From Owenia fusiformis (taxonomy: Eukaryota > Annelida > Polychaeta > Sabellida > Oweniidae), in the NCBI GenBank assembly GCA_903813345.2, contig CAIIXF020000003.1, forward strand, positions 16,196,931 to 16,260,930: a DNA stretch of 64,000 nucleotides. The letters run 5' to 3'. The position numbers and the translations under genes are program-made. Positions 1 to 13,435 of this stretch are shown here, one piece after another. The notes under the pieces are model-generated. The model did not search any database and had not been told where the DNA came from. It saw only the letters and a program-made list of their open reading frames with translations. Within the stretch, counting starts at the first letter, position 1. Each line of letters opens with the position of its first letter.

Positions 1-1865
1 TTCTCTTCCTTTTATTAGTGTGTATTTATTTATTTATTTTTATACCTGGCCTGAAATATTTTGTAAGGGCCATTGTCTACAGTACAGATGGTATGGCCAT
101 GTGTTACCTGGGCTTGAGATGAAACCTCTCCACCTAGACCTCTCTATACCCATAAACAAAAATCATCCCAATTTTCTGCATTTTGAGTAGACTGAGAGGA
201 GAATAAGTGAAAAATAGATAACCATTCGAGGAAAAAAGTCATTTTCTTTTTTTGTAAATATTTGTGATTTAGGCCAGGAAATCCTGAATCCTTAGTTTGA
301 AATCGAGAAATAACTCATGTTTTGATCATAGATGCATGTGCATTGAGAAATTCTATGAGAGGTTGTATTAAACATTTCACCAGACAAGACTTTATTGTCT
401 ATGTGATGATGTTCTCTATTCTTCATGTTTATCCACAGGGAGTTTGTCTCCCATTCCCTCTTTAAGTTGTATATATTAGTACATGTACATGCATATCTAA
501 ATAGGAAAGATCACTTATTTTCTGTGTTTTCACCTTAGATTATTATGAGCCTTTATCTTAAATTATAGTATATTAGGGTATTGTTCACATTTGACCTTGA
601 CCCATTGGCTGGGATTCAACATGGACTCATTGTAGGTTCTACAGCCTTCACTCCCCCGAGGAAGGTTCCTTAAATAAAGCCCTGGGTAAACTGAGCTGCC
701 ATAGCCTTTCTTTATAAAGATGAAATGACAAGTCAAGATGCAAAACATATAGCCATGGTGCAAGATATCCTGGTAATCATTGCATCACATATGCCTTTTA
801 TAGAAGAACTGATAGAAGGCTGTAATCTCTCACTATGCAGTGTTCTCCACAGAATATTTTATCAAGTTGGTGCAAAATTCTCATTTTCACAGTTCAGACC
901 AAAATTGATCACGCCAAAATGTGCCCATTTTTCATGATTTTCAAGTGGGAGTGGCTCACTTATAGATACAAGTGATGTCATAATGAAATATGAAGAGAAA
1001 AACACTTATGAAAGTCATTGAATGATATCATGACTGATACATATTAAGACAAACCCATGAGATAAATTACCTGACGAAAGTGAATAACCTGTTTCACTCT
1101 GATGTTAAATATACCATGAAGATACTGACAAATTGTCCATTTAAGCAGGTTGATATTTTGAGCCCTGTTTTAAGATAGTGACATTTTTCTAATCCATTGT
1201 TTTCAACCAGATGATTGAAATTGAACTTGATTGATGGGTAAAGGAAATAGAGTCTATTGTTTATGCCATAAGTTAAAATGACATGGCAGATCTTAGTCCC
1301 CTTTGTACTATATCTTTGAAGTCAGTGTCTCATGACCATTTTTCATTTTACTTTATTTTTGCCAAAAATAAAAAATGTTTTTTGGCATCATGTAAGAGTT
1401 CAGGTCCGGCTACTTGATTTCATGTTAAATTCTCTGGTTTTTACTGTATAACAGAGAAAAATAGGTTTTATTTATTTGTATATTTTTGTACAAGATGTTT
1501 ACCATTAAAGCTCTTCAGCTGGCACTATCCTATTGATCTTGGCCCATATAGAATCTTAGGCCTCCAGATTTCCGCTTTGATTTTATAAGTGAGAAATACT
1601 GCTGATTTCCTGGCTTCAATTACTGTATATTTGTCTAATTCTGGAACATGTACAAGTAGATCTAAAATAGAAATAAGAGCCAACATTGGAAAATGTTCTT
1701 ATTCTGAAAGTTATTAAGGCAACATGTAGGGTTGTTGCATTGTCTCTACATGTAGTTGGTATTAAGGTTCACTGTCTAAAAAGTGAATGCACATCAAAAA
1801 CCAAGTTTTGGATATTTCCATCAGTATAAGGGGAATGAGATTCTTACACATACACAAATAGTCTA

Positions 1866-1972
1866 GGTACAAATCCTTGTGCCCCCCCCCCCCCTCTCTC
1901 TCTCTACTCGACTACACATCTTCTCCCACTGGGATGAGTAGTGGGGGAGGGTCACAAGGGCTTGTAGCTAGA
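1866..1972. repeat. Poly-C/CT hairpin repeat
   Basis: A C13 run followed by CT repeats is mirrored downstream by a G-rich arm. The left side reads CTTGTGCCCC and the right side GGGTCACAAGGG, with a second small palindrome between them. Similar poly-C hairpins occur at 12655-12780 and 19495-19610. The latter two share GCAAGACTAAATA beside the G-rich arm, so they look like one dispersed family. Confidence 0.45.
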
Positions 1973-2264
1973 CTAATGCATGAACTAGTAGTTTGAAGAA
2001 AATCTTGGTAGAACATTGATACGGTTTTATGAAAAATAACTTCTTAACACAGATTAGGTCTCTCATTTTTATTGCAACGTTGTTGAACAATGGCAAGTTG
2101 TTATTGAATGTCAATGTATTGAAATTACACCCTATCCATCTGTCTTAAAGGACAAAGTGCCTACATGATATGTATGTAGCATACAAAACAGTCTGTCTGT
2201 AATTATAGCTGTCCAAAGTATATTCTTTGTTGCTGTGACATCTGAGAATATTAAAGTCAAAATC

Positions 2265-2330
2265 AGGATATGATCTCTTGTCCTCTCAGGATGTGATCTC
2301 TTGATCTCTCATGATATGATCTCTCGATCT
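2265..2330 (+). repeat. 23-bp tandem repeat, about 3 copies
   Basis: Three successive units resembling AGGATATGATCTCTTG with a CTCTC tail, at 23-bp spacing and with a few substitutions. No coding potential. Confidence 0.6.
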
Positions 2331-4240
2331 TGCATAGTTTGATAGAATCTGTTTTGATAAAATTCCTGTTTATTGTACTTTATTGCTCAACCTTTGATAC
2401 ATGTTGGTATGGCCCAATACAATTGTTATCTTGATATATACAAGTTATTATGTTGATATATAAAAAGAAAGCTTATCTTACAATATAAGTAAGTACATGT
2501 TGTATTTCATGATAACATTGAATTGGATTATAACTGAGATCATTCTTTGAAGAAGTATAGTTATTAAGTAATTTCCATTATGTTATTGCCCCAGAAATAG
2601 CCTTTGTCAATATTAAATGTTCACCGAAATATACAGTACAATATATTTGTGATATATATAGAACACCCCCCCCCCCAAACCTCTACCGATGAATTTGTTC
2701 CTTGTAGACAAAATTCTGAACTTGAGAATTTGAAAATTCATTTTGAAAAGATGGTTTGGACATTTCAGAGAGAGTCTCATATATCTAGGATTCTATAGCA
2801 GCACTTGGAACTATATTGTTGTTGTTTTGTGCTGATGGGTCTGATGGTTGAGTGTCTGTGCATGTGTGCATGTGTGCATGTGGGTGCCACATAGATTTTG
2901 TTATCAAAATTCCAGCAAAACTGCTTATCCGTTCAACTTCAAATTTTCATAGATGCAAGAGCAGATTTAAGTGTCAAGGTCTGATCAAGTTTTGGGCATG
3001 CTGGGTAAATTACACAATGGCCATTTCGCTCTTCAAAGTATGATATTATCACTTTATGTCTTGTTGCCAGCACTTTTCTAGCGAAAAAAAGGAACCCTGG
3101 GAGAATTCAGGTATGAGTTTAAGAAGTGCCCTGATAGATCAATATTTATCTGCATTGTCTGGGTTAGCCTCTATTTATGTGTTATATATCAATATCCCCA
3201 ATGTTTATGATATGTCTATATTTGTATGATGATATACTGTATAAAGGTATACAAGTTTAAAGTGATCATATAAACACTGGCTCCATACAGAATCTGTTAA
3301 CTTGGCCTTGAAAAATAAAGTTTGGGTGTCGGGTACCTATGTTTTATGATAAGTGTAAAGTTAAAGTTATAAGGACATTGGGCCATTGATATGAAAATCT
3401 ACCCACAAAATAAATATGCTGTTTTATATACTTTAAAGGCCAGAGTCTAGCTCTCTTAAAAACGTTTTTGTTCCTGGATTTTAAAATTCTCCATCATCAG
3501 TCGATATGTACTTTAGATATGAGAGAAATACTTTATAAGTAAAACATGTACTGGATTGACCTTGTTGGATTGTATACACAGAATTTAGTCTACTTAAAAC
3601 ATGTGATACAAGCTCCTGGTTTACTGTATAGTCTGGGCAAGAATAAAAAACCTCTTCAAATAATGTCAGCTTCAAGTTCCAAATACATGAAATATGTAGA
3701 CAGAAACTAGAAATTGCCATTTAAAGATATGCTATACAGATATGTAGGTCAGTATTACATAATCGTGAAATGAATAAGTCTGAATATATCATTGGTCAGA
3801 AAACACTAAAACCTGCTTGAAACTGTAAAAGTTTTTATCCCATACTTGGACGTGTTATAGGTACATAAAGCCGGTTTGTAAAAACTTATATTTTGATCAG
3901 CGGGCAGATATAGCTTTACGTCCCGCTACAAGCGGGCAGATATAGTATTATATATAGTATCCCGTATTGGTTCTTTTTTGTAACGTTCGCATACTGTAAA
4001 CCACAATGGAGAAAAACACAGACAATCGCGATCTGTTTGATGCTTTAAAGAAGGGAAGGAGCAGTATGCCCCGTTAGTAATCAAAGATTTGAACAGGAAA
4101 ATCCGGCTACGGACAACATTACAAAAACTGGACATGAATATTTAAAAATAATTCCACGGTTGGTTGCAAAGTTTCTGAACTTTGGCCAATTGAACAATGT
4201 GATTGGTATGGGATAAACAGATCATCCTATAGTCGGTTCA

Positions 4241-4342
4241 GGATATTCGGATTATCCCTTGGCCAATATAATATATCTACCCTCGGGACCTACGGCCCTC
4301 GGGCAGATATATTATATTGGCCTCGGGATAATCCCAATATCC
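4241..4342. repeat. Palindromic element with CCTCGGG core
   Basis: The sequence from GGATATTCGGATTATCCC to GGGATAATCCCAATATCC folds back on itself. The arms also include CCAATATAATATATCT against AGATATATTATATTGG, around a short CG-rich centre (ACCTACGG flanked by CCCTCGGG). It is typical of a short foldback or MITE-like insertion. A related CG-rich palindrome lies at 55816-56130. Confidence 0.7.
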
Positions 4343-4601
4343 TTAACCTCATATAGGATAATCTCTATATACACTCTATTCCACACTGTATAGAAATAAA
4401 ATAACTTACACTATAAGTAACTGTGAGCCAATCATTGCATAGAAAAAACTTTATGCACTGTTTATAAGATTCACTGAGACAAGTGGGTCAATACTTCATG
4501 TACTTTATGTGCTCTCACACAATTACCTTCCCTTGCATAAAGTTGCTGTACAGTTATATGTAACTGAATATTGTATATTCATCACAAACAACCTTAGCAA
4601 A

Positions 4602-4701
4602 ATGATGGTTCGACGAAATGCACGGTTCGCTAAAACCAATAAATCAGGCAATCCAGGCCAATTTGGAAAGAAACTAGATAGCGTGATAGCGAATGAGGAT
4701 A
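4602..4701 (+). CDS. Possible coding exon, unidentified
   Basis: An ORF opens with tandem ATGs and encodes about 33 residues beginning MMVRRNARFAKTNKSG. It stops at a good donor (GATA then GTAAGT at 4702). The segment is richer in CpG and in Lys/Arg/Asn codons than its surroundings. An acceptor-like CCTTAG lies just upstream at about 4590-4597. It ends in phase 1, which would join the first visible MTSS1 exon (18407, needing one base) in frame. I recognise no protein family. It could be an alternative first exon, part of another gene, or chance. Confidence 0.25.
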
Positions 4702-5223
4702 GTAAGTAAAATATATTTTGCAAAGGTCAGCTTGTAAACTACTGGGTAACCCTAAATGATGAGAAATATGTACAAAATATGTTTTGCATGATTTATTCAT
4801 ATCCCAATGATTTAACTCTTCACTGCATCTAATAAGGTATATACTTAGGTGGTTCAAAAAGTTTTGCAGTTGATGCCATAACTTAAAGGAAAATAGGACT
4901 TTTACAATGAAACTTGGTACACATGTGTTATACATTTATACATTATATGTTAAAAGAAAGAGGTGCGATTATTGGCAAATACCCCTATGGTCAAAATAAA
5001 TAATTGTTAGGTGTAACATGAAGAATAGAATGTCATATAACTCTTTGGAAAATATTAAAATGCTCGGGCACACATAGGCTGAGATAAGGGCCATTTAGTT
5101 TAGTAAGGTTGTATTGCCTTACATGGGGCTGTGCTTCATTGACTTAACATGAGGATATCAGCAGATCCCAATAGAGGCCATTGGTTTCTATTGATTATCA
5201 CACAAATACTAAAAATACACTAT

Positions 5224-5320
5224 GACCTGAATCGATTGCAAACTTAATAATTTCACAATTTGGCACTAATGGTTTATCTCATCAAATGTGCAAATATGAA
5301 GTTTGCAATCGATTCAGGTC
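5224..5320. repeat. Perfect 22-bp inverted repeat
   Basis: The 22-base arm at 5224-5245, which begins GACCTGAATCGATTGC, is repeated exactly in reverse complement at 5299-5320, with a 53-base loop. It has no TA-type terminal signature, so it may be a small foldback element or a hairpin-forming site. Confidence 0.75.
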
Positions 5321-8300
5321 AGACTTAAAATTAAAAGATTGTACATTTTTTCATCATTTTTTCCCTACAAAATGGCTATAGAAAAATGCTCCAAAAACAA
5401 CTTTAACACTTATCAAAAATCATACAACTTTGTAAAACCAAAGAATATACTATTTTATTTCATTATGTAGTAACATATTTGGATAAGATGTAGGGATGCG
5501 TAGGATGCAAATGGATTTTGACAGACACAAAAATACTTCCTGGTTTGGAATCATATGCCTCTACACTTCATGATTGAATTATGACCCTAATAAGTGGCCT
5601 ATACATCAAAACAGTGCTGAATATAGGTCAACAAGATACTAGTGTGCATTAATGTAATAATTAAAGCAGAATACTCATTTTGAAAAATCAGATGAATTAT
5701 TTTTTTCTCATGGGGAGATCCCAATGGAGGGTGTATAAGGTCCTTTGGGACCTCAATTTTGATTGTTTCTTGAGAGATGGTTGCTAAGGTAACCAGAGTG
5801 GTGGGTACCATGTTCAACCCGGAATTACGTTTTTCCAAATAGTTTTCTTGCTTAAATAAACTCTTTGCAAAGTGGCAATTAGCAGGTGTAAGTGTCTTTG
5901 GGTGGCTATTTTTCTTCAAATTCTTCAATTTTTTGCCAGCTGTCAACACATTCTGGCAATGCTTTAATTTTAATAGAATTATTTTAATATTTTACTAACT
6001 GTATAATATGTAGTTTGCATTACTGTTGATAAATAAATAAATGATTGCACTGTTCAGTAAAGAAATATACCAATTGTATTATTTAAACTGACTATACACT
6101 ATAGAAATGATTTTCATTGAAAAATCAAATCAGTACCAAAATTATGGTCACCCTGTAGTCGTGAAAGGCACATTAAAAATGAATATCACCCCCTTCAATC
6201 TATTTTTACAGGTTTTTATGATTATTTCAGATTTTTCTATAGTTTGCGTAACCAGGACGGTGAATTTTCTTCATTTTTCATCAAACATTTTGTCTTACCA
6301 ATATTTATTATATCTGTCAATTTTATCAAAATCGCGCCGCTACGTTTGAAAATAATTCAAATTATGTAGTTTTTCCCATTGAGCTCCATTATAAAAATGG
6401 AATTTTCAAACTTAATATTTTAAAATTCTACGCGGTGAAAAGTTGCATATTGAGTAGTCAGTTAATGTTATGGTGTTAAAAATTCAAAACAAAAAGGAAT
6501 AAAGAAAAAATGCCACAGAGAAGTCTCAATAGAGTCTCTTTAATTCATAATAACCCAGTTCATACTCTAAACTGAATGGCTTTTCAAGAATGTCAATGTC
6601 TTTATGCAATTCATGATAAAAAATATAAATAGAATCATTCAAATGAGGGAATCAATGTTCTGAAATATCGACCGATTGTATGCTTTTGGGGCTTTTGAAA
6701 TAAGAACTGGTCTAATGTTCGATTGGTACTTATCCCCCTGCACCCTCTTACCCTTACAAAAATAATCAATCGCAATTTTTTTTTTATCTCAAGTGATTTG
6801 ATTCCTTTGAATTTATATTCAATATCAGCTGTTAACATCAACTCTCGTTCCTTCTTTATTTCAATATTTTGATTGTATACAATATACATGTATTGTATAT
6901 TTGGTTTATATGAAAAGTATATTTACCCCACATTTGAAGGATCGGTGGATGTCAACATAGATTTGTCCAAAGATATTGTTAAATTTGCGACTAAAGGAAG
7001 TGAGTGTTTGTCTAATTAATCGGTCACCTGATCCGAAAACTAAAGAGTTCCGGGTCAAGAGCTGGGTGTTGTTTTTTCATAAGTTGTGATAAGAAACACA
7101 GAAGTTGTGATATGTATCAAACAAATCATCAAATTATCAAACGACCTATTTCAACACATTTTTATCACTATGTTAGACTGTGGAGTATTTTTGGAGTTTT
7201 GTTTATGCTTTAGTTACCATAGCAGGGATCTTCTGTTTTATATTCAAGCCAGAAGAAATGTTCCCATCTGGCTTTTGATTTCCTAGTAGAATTGTACAAT
7301 ATCCAGTCTTTAAATTGCCTTTGATGTTTCCGAGAAAAAATTCCAACTTTGTTATGTGTAAAGGTAATGAAAAGCATAAAGTGAAATCATGTATATAGAT
7401 AAATGCAATGTTAGTGCCGTTAAATAGAATGAGTACGGTAAATTTTTTCATTGATAATCTGTATCAATATACAGTGTTATAAAAAACGCACATATAAAGC
7501 GGTACCAAATCTAGATCTATTCAAAACCATTTATAAAAAATTAAGTGTATTGATTTTTTACATCCTACACTTTGTCCTGTACATGCAGATGTGTACATTT
7601 GTGGTGGCTGTTCCAGTTAGTGTACGCACCCATATCCTTGATTAACTGGGGTAGAAAGTAAGGTCAGGTACTCTGGATCTCCTTTGGTTAGGCATTCTTC
7701 CCTCTGAGTATTAAAGATGATTTTACAGTTTTGATGCAGATAAGATGCTATGAATTGAAATTTAGCTTGTTTTTTTCCATTTATGTAGGTTTTATAATAT
7801 GTACTTGTGACATAAGTGTCAGCTACCCTTTGGTAGAAAATGTAATAAACATATAGTAATTTTTTACTATACATTCTGAATGGATGGAAGTTAAATCAAA
7901 TATATGGCTCATCTCTAGAGTGTACTCACAGTTGGACTCTAGTGGAGGGTAAATCCTACATTTTAGGCCAAATAAAGTTCAGTGATTTCTATCACCTTCT
8001 TCAATGCCTTTCATCTCTGAAAACATTTTGATTTTCTGCCTTGATTTCTTACAATCAAAACTAGTGATCAAATATGTTTTTGTAATCATTAAAAAAATCT
8101 TGATTCATATCATATCATGGCCTTATATTCCTGTGGGTGGACAAATTAGAATATAGGTTTAAAGAGCATTAAATGTGGAATTGTTATTTTGACATATGCG
8201 GCTGATTTATGTATCCTAAAATTCAGTTTAATGCTATATTTTAATGTCTTAAATAAGTATGGGAAATTTATGTTGATTAATGATTGAAGGCTGCTTATAA

Positions 8301-10682
8301 TGGTAGGGTCAATGAGAAATGCTACCTTTCAGCCCAGGTGAAAATAATAATACTGATAAAGGATTAGAATGTACCTATAAGATTTGAAGAAAAATATCAA
8401 TAAGAGATACATATTAACACAACCTATTGAGTTCATAAGTTAAATATCCTATTTTATAGTTTGTTTTTTTACATCTTTAAAAGAGATCTTCATAACTCTG
8501 TATAAAAAAATGGGCCAGGCCATGGGAAAAGGGGTCACAGATTTTTCAATATTTTGATTTTTTGTTTATCTTGAAAAGCACAAAGAGACCTTTCAAATGA
8601 GCCATGGCTTATGTTAACAATTTTCGTTGTAGATATAGACCAAAAAGATTGATTTGAATTTAACACATTTTTATCTGAATCAAGCGCACATTTTTGTCTC
8701 TGTTACACAATTTAATTTTTTGGTCATAAAGCCAGTTTTCCTGTGTTGAGGTTTGAATAACGATTTACCTGAAACTTAAGGTTTTCATTGTTGGTTTGAA
8801 CAGAATATACAACTTTTATAACATAGAGAGACAAGTAACTTGAAACACGATTAAATTGTTCCATGCTTTGAGCATCGGATATTTTTCCCATCAGATCTGA
8901 GCACTCTATTTCACCAATTTGTGGGAAAAAGTGTTTATAGTCTTTATGTGTAAGATTTGTGGTTTTATAATGTTCCATTGGATCTTAACCAGACTTCACC
9001 TCAAATGTTTTCTTATTTGCAAGAAATTGATATAGCTTGTTTTATTACTAATTATCTACAATTATAGATAAAATGATCATTTTTATCTCAGTTAATTAGC
9101 AATTTTCAATGCTTAGTTTGTATCTTATCTTTGTAATTGTGCTTGTATTCCTGTTTGGCCTCATAGAAGATTTGACATTACCCTTTTTAAGATTGCCTTG
9201 CACTCTTTAGATGAGTGATAACACTTGAAGTTGCTTGGCCAATCAGAGCCTGTGTTTTCTGAGTCATTGCAATCACTGTGTCTAAGTTTAGACATATAAG
9301 TGTGATTCTGAAATACCGTTTGATTGATTTAAAGCCAAATTGTAGAATGATCTATTGTAGTCAGAGGGCAGTGGAATAGCTGTCAACCTCAGGGTAATTT
9401 AGCATACAATACACTCTGTTTATCTTGTATTGAGTTAAATGATTTACTTTCACTTAGTAAGATTGTGAGGTGACATTTTTCACATGTGATAAAGCTAATA
9501 CAATGGTCACAAAATGCGATTGAGAAAGAGTTTGTATTTTGCTTGTATACTATATATTTGTAAATTCTGATTCTGCATGTACATGTATTATGCTTTGCTA
9601 ATGGCATAATACTTAAAAATTCAGAATCTATGAAAAAAGTTTTACAGTTAATTGGTACGCCCTCTATCCCATTTAATTTGACATACTTGACGTCGGTTAA
9701 TTCCAGTATTATTCCAGTCTTATTTGGGTTAAATCGTGATGAACAGTTGACACTGAACAGTACAATGTAATACCATTAACATGCCCAAGAGCATGGCCTT
9801 CAGGGATGTAACCAAAACTGACATATTCAAGCAGTTGTTTATATATAAGGTTAATCATATCCCACCACTTAGCCAAACTAAACCAAACCAAATAAATGGA
9901 TATGGTCAACAATGTCCAATATTAGACCTACCCATAAGTAATTTAACATGTGTTCAGCACGAAAAAATTTGGATTTTAAATAGAATCTGATTTCGTGAAA
10001 AACAATCAGGAATTGAGTGTATAAGTTACATTAAATTATACTTAAAAGTGAAAAATTTACGTTCGAGAGAAAATATTTGAGATAATCATGTCTGGAAAAA
10101 GGGATTTTAGCTAATTTTAGACTCTTTAGATGACTGGAGGTGTGAGAATATATAGAAGAATGAGTTCTTGTTTTCTGTAGAAAATATTCTTCAAATTCTC
10201 TTCCCAATACATCTCTGTATTGATGTGACATTTTGTGTGTAATTTGCATTACTAAATAGATCCATAGTGCAACAATGTTATTGTTATATTTGGGTTCGGT
10301 ATTAAGGTATTCTTGGACAATTAGTTGCAGGAGGAAATGATTAACCTCCTTGACCTATCCATCACCATACCATTTGACCAAGATACTTTAATCTTACTTG
10401 TGGCATGCCATGTTTGTATTTTGATCATTTTGGGGCTAACCTAAACAGAAACCAACTAACCACTTAATGTTTGGAAAACCAACAATTTCAACCACAGACA
10501 GTCTCAGATCTATCTGTTGAATCTTGATTGAAATTTCCTCTATTCTGTTCAATCATCTTAGATAGGGAAGTAAGGAGTTCATGATTGTTAACATATTTTA
10601 GATTGGCACTAAGAATTGGAAGATTATGTTCATGATGTTACAGCATGTCAATTTGGGTATTTTTACCAGGTTCCTTTTTGTT
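5321..10682. other. Non-coding stretch, no exon recognised
   Basis: AT-rich sequence on both strands without a recognisable gene. One - strand ORF at 8724-8978 looks mildly protein-like and ends near a donor-like GTAAAT, but nothing around it supports a gene. A repeat-like block at about 5690-5950 holds TTGCTAAGGTAACC and AACCCGGAATTACG. Confidence 0.45.
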
Positions 10683-10826
10683 AATGCCTTAGTCACATTT
10701 GCTCCGATTTTCACTACGGCACCAGGCCGATTGAGTATTTTGTTCAAAATTGAATACAATATTGAACAAAACACTCAATCAGCCGGGCGCCTGCCGATGG
10801 ATCGGACCAAATGTGACCAAGGCATT
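10683..10826. mobile_element. Palindromic MITE (family with copies at 28162 and 23115)
   Basis: About 144 bp from AATGCCTTAGTCACATTTG to CAAATGTGACCAAGGCATT, inverted along nearly its whole length. Inner arms include GAGTATTTTGTTCAA against TTGAACAAAACACTC. No ORF. The same sequence recurs at 28162-28308 (full length) and 23115-23180 (left half only), which defines a small non-autonomous family. Confidence 0.85.
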
Positions 10827-13182
10827 AGATACTGGGGTTGGTTCTCTTTTCTTTTGTTTGGTTTAACTCATGTACTAGCAGGGGTTGAGATAAGCTTCTG
10901 AATAGCTGCTGGTCAAAATGGCATTACGGACCAGTGGTTGCCATGTTATTTTCCTATAACTAATGACAAAATCAACTGGTCCATAACAAAAGTAACCTCG
11001 CAATGACCAGTAGACCAGCCCTTAGCTGAAACCCTGTGTACTAGCCTCTTAAGATTGGGGTATAGAATGGGGAAGGACATTCAGCGTGGGAGTACACATT
11101 CATATCCTGATGATCTCCTGAAGGAGAAATCTCAGTATGCTCCTGCTCCCTTGTTCCTTCTCCTCTGTTCTACACATCCTTGTTTAGGCCTAAATGAGGC
11201 TTTTAGGTAATATCTGGTGTTAAACATATCTTAGTTATGTTGTGAAAACAAAATATGTTATATCAAAACATTTTGTTGTAGATTTTTTTGGCACTCGTTA
11301 TGAAACTCAAAACTCTGAGGTACAGAGATAAGTAATAACTAACATTCGTTTCGTATTCAAACTTCTATTAAAGGTCACTAAAGATGCATTTGAGATTGTA
11401 AAGATCTTATAAGCATCAGCACTGTTATGGCATTATAATCATTCTTGTACAATAAAGCATATATATATTGAATATTTTTTGCTGAGAAAAAATGCTTGTA
11501 GTGCAAAGGAGGGGTGTTCACTAGAGACAGGTGTTCACAAGAGAGAGGTATTCACTTAAACAGGTTTTACTGTAGTTATACTCATCACATCTTTCTGTTT
11601 CATGGCTGTGAAGAAATGAGATGTCACGGTTTTCTATTATGATGTCATGGTTTATCATGATTAAACAGTCAGTATAGGAGAGTACCCAATTGAGATTTAT
11701 CATACACAGATGAGTTGCATATGGGGGTAACCGGATGAAAAATTAAGCACAGTCAAACAACAATTAATGTCAGTGAAATGTGGTAATAGTGAATGAATGG
11801 GTAAAAATAATGTTTTTACGGAGTGTTATGACCACCTTCTATATCAGCTGGAAGCCATATTTCAGTTCTGAAAATTAGAGAGTTTGGGTTTGTTTTGAAT
11901 TCAAATGTATACGCTTATCTATTCTCATGGGTTTGTGCTACAAGTGAATTGATCTCTAGTTGTGAATGCACTTTTCAAGTTTTGGTTTGAAGTAGTTTTG
12001 ATGTTTTACGTTTTTTACTCTTTTTTAGTGGTTTGAATTAAGATTGATGTTGTTTTGGGATATTACCCCTGAGGGCTTTTTCGTATAATTTATTACAATT
12101 TATAAAAATATAAATCATAGTTGTTTATTTGGCTTCAAAATTTCTAGAATGTCATAATTTTCTTTTAATAACTTGGAAATATATGAAAAGAAATTGTTCA
12201 GAAAACCTTTGAAACATGTTAATTGGAAAAATCAGCCACCTTGTCCTATCTTATAGCAATTACGTTAGAATCACCCATCTCTCTTTTTACGATAAAATTG
12301 ACATGTTATACCATAATGTGGTAAATATGTAGTTCAGATTCCAAGATCACCTCTTAATATATGTATATCAGAAGGTTATCGTGCAAATACAACATTACAT
12401 TAAGACCAGCAGTTAAAATACTTGCGGCTGGCATTTCTTGAAATGTTTTTTATCATTCATAACCACAAATATTCTCTGAAAACATTATTTTTTGACACTC
12501 AGCTACTTCAATTGGCAGCTAGGATCTTTGGTTGATGATAACCATTCTAAATGTTCGTGTTCTTTCTCCTGATATCTCCTCTGATATCTTCATCTGGTGC
12601 TGAGATTTCCAAAAATGAATGCGATGTAGTCTTACTTCAAGCCCTAGTAACCCCTCTTATAGTCTTGCTCCAAGACCCTGGACTATCCCCCCCCCCTCCT
12701 TTTTATCTCCTTTAGCAACAGGTTGTATTTTGTTGGCAAGGTGGAGTATACAGGGGGGGGCAAGACTAAATATAATGATTCAATGATATTTAGGTACAAA
12801 ATTGTACCAAATTTCAATGCCAACAAAATAGTACCAAAGCGCAATACCAAATATGGGATTATGGTGTCCTTTTGGCACCAAAGTTCAATGTCATTCTCAT
12901 TTGTATTACAGCATAATAGCAACATTTAGTTATGAATGCTGATGTCTCTATCATCTAATTCTATCATATCTATTTAAGATGCTTTAACAGTTTCTTAAAG
13001 ACATTCAATCAATATACCCAAGCAGTTGGTTATCTTGGCATTATCTATGGAATAAATTGAACCATTTTTCTTATTGATTTGCGTTTCCTTATAAAAAATG
13101 GATCTATATTTGTTTGAGAATTTCCTCAAGCTGAGTTGTCTTTTGGCTGTATAGTTGGAAAGTACAAAAAGTACAGTACAAG
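10827..13182. other. Non-coding stretch with repeat fragments
   Basis: No exon recognised. It contains a repeat-like block at 10895-11030 with recurring ACTGGTC/GGACCAGT words, a piece of the TACAGTAAAACCTGT family ending at 11575, and a poly-C/poly-G hairpin at 12655-12780. Confidence 0.45.
12655..12780. repeat. Poly-C/poly-G hairpin repeat
   Basis: TAGTCTTGC followed by a C-run at 12688-12697 is mirrored by a G-run and GCAAGACTA at 12757-12770. The arms pair as a hairpin around a short loop. The outer words match those at 19495-19610. Confidence 0.5.
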
Positions 13183-13356
13183 TACAGTAAAACCTATATT
13201 TGGGAACACCTCTTTAACCTCTCAATATGACCACTCTCTTACAAATTTTGTAATCTCCCATTGACTCCCTTGTTAATGAAATCGTGAAATGTGAACACTT
13301 GCTATGCTGAACACTTGGTTGACAAAGTAGTTTTCAGATTAGACAGGTTCTACTTT
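13183..13356. mobile_element. MITE of the TACAGTAAAACC family
   Basis: Begins TACAGTAAAACCTATAT and ends GACAGGTTCTACTTTC, with internal GAACACCTC and GTGAACACTTG words. Both ends match the family seen complete at 14521-14710. No ORF. Confidence 0.7.
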
Positions 13357-13419
13357 CTAAGGTAGATAATAGGGGGGAGGGGGATTGATATATGCACAAC
13401 TAAGCAAAAAAGTAGATGA

Positions 13420-13435
13420 GGGAGGGAGGGAGGGG
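13420..13435 (+). other. G-quadruplex motif
   Basis: GGGAGGGAGGGAGGGG: four G-runs separated by single A residues, the tightest class of quadruplex motif. It lies just downstream of another G-rich run (13371-13383). Confidence 0.7.

Larger units (their letters stand above)
1..4240. other. Non-coding stretch, no exon recognised
   Basis: AT-rich sequence with no ORF that looks coding on either strand. It holds a C13 run with a CT repeat inside a hairpin (1866-1972) and a 23-bp tandem repeat (2265-2330). It probably belongs to a 5' intron of MTSS1 or to intergenic DNA. I looked for the missing N-terminal I-BAR exons (a stretch like AFLDAFQ or ADMATNTR) and did not find them. Confidence 0.5.

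Noticed and set aside
5599-5949. 116-codon - strand ORF
   Set aside because: Overlaps repeat-like sequence and has no family resemblance or splice signals.
8724-8978. 84-codon - strand ORF with protein-like composition
   Set aside because: It ends near a GTAAAT donor-like site, but no acceptor, partner exon or recognisable family supports it. Left as unproven.
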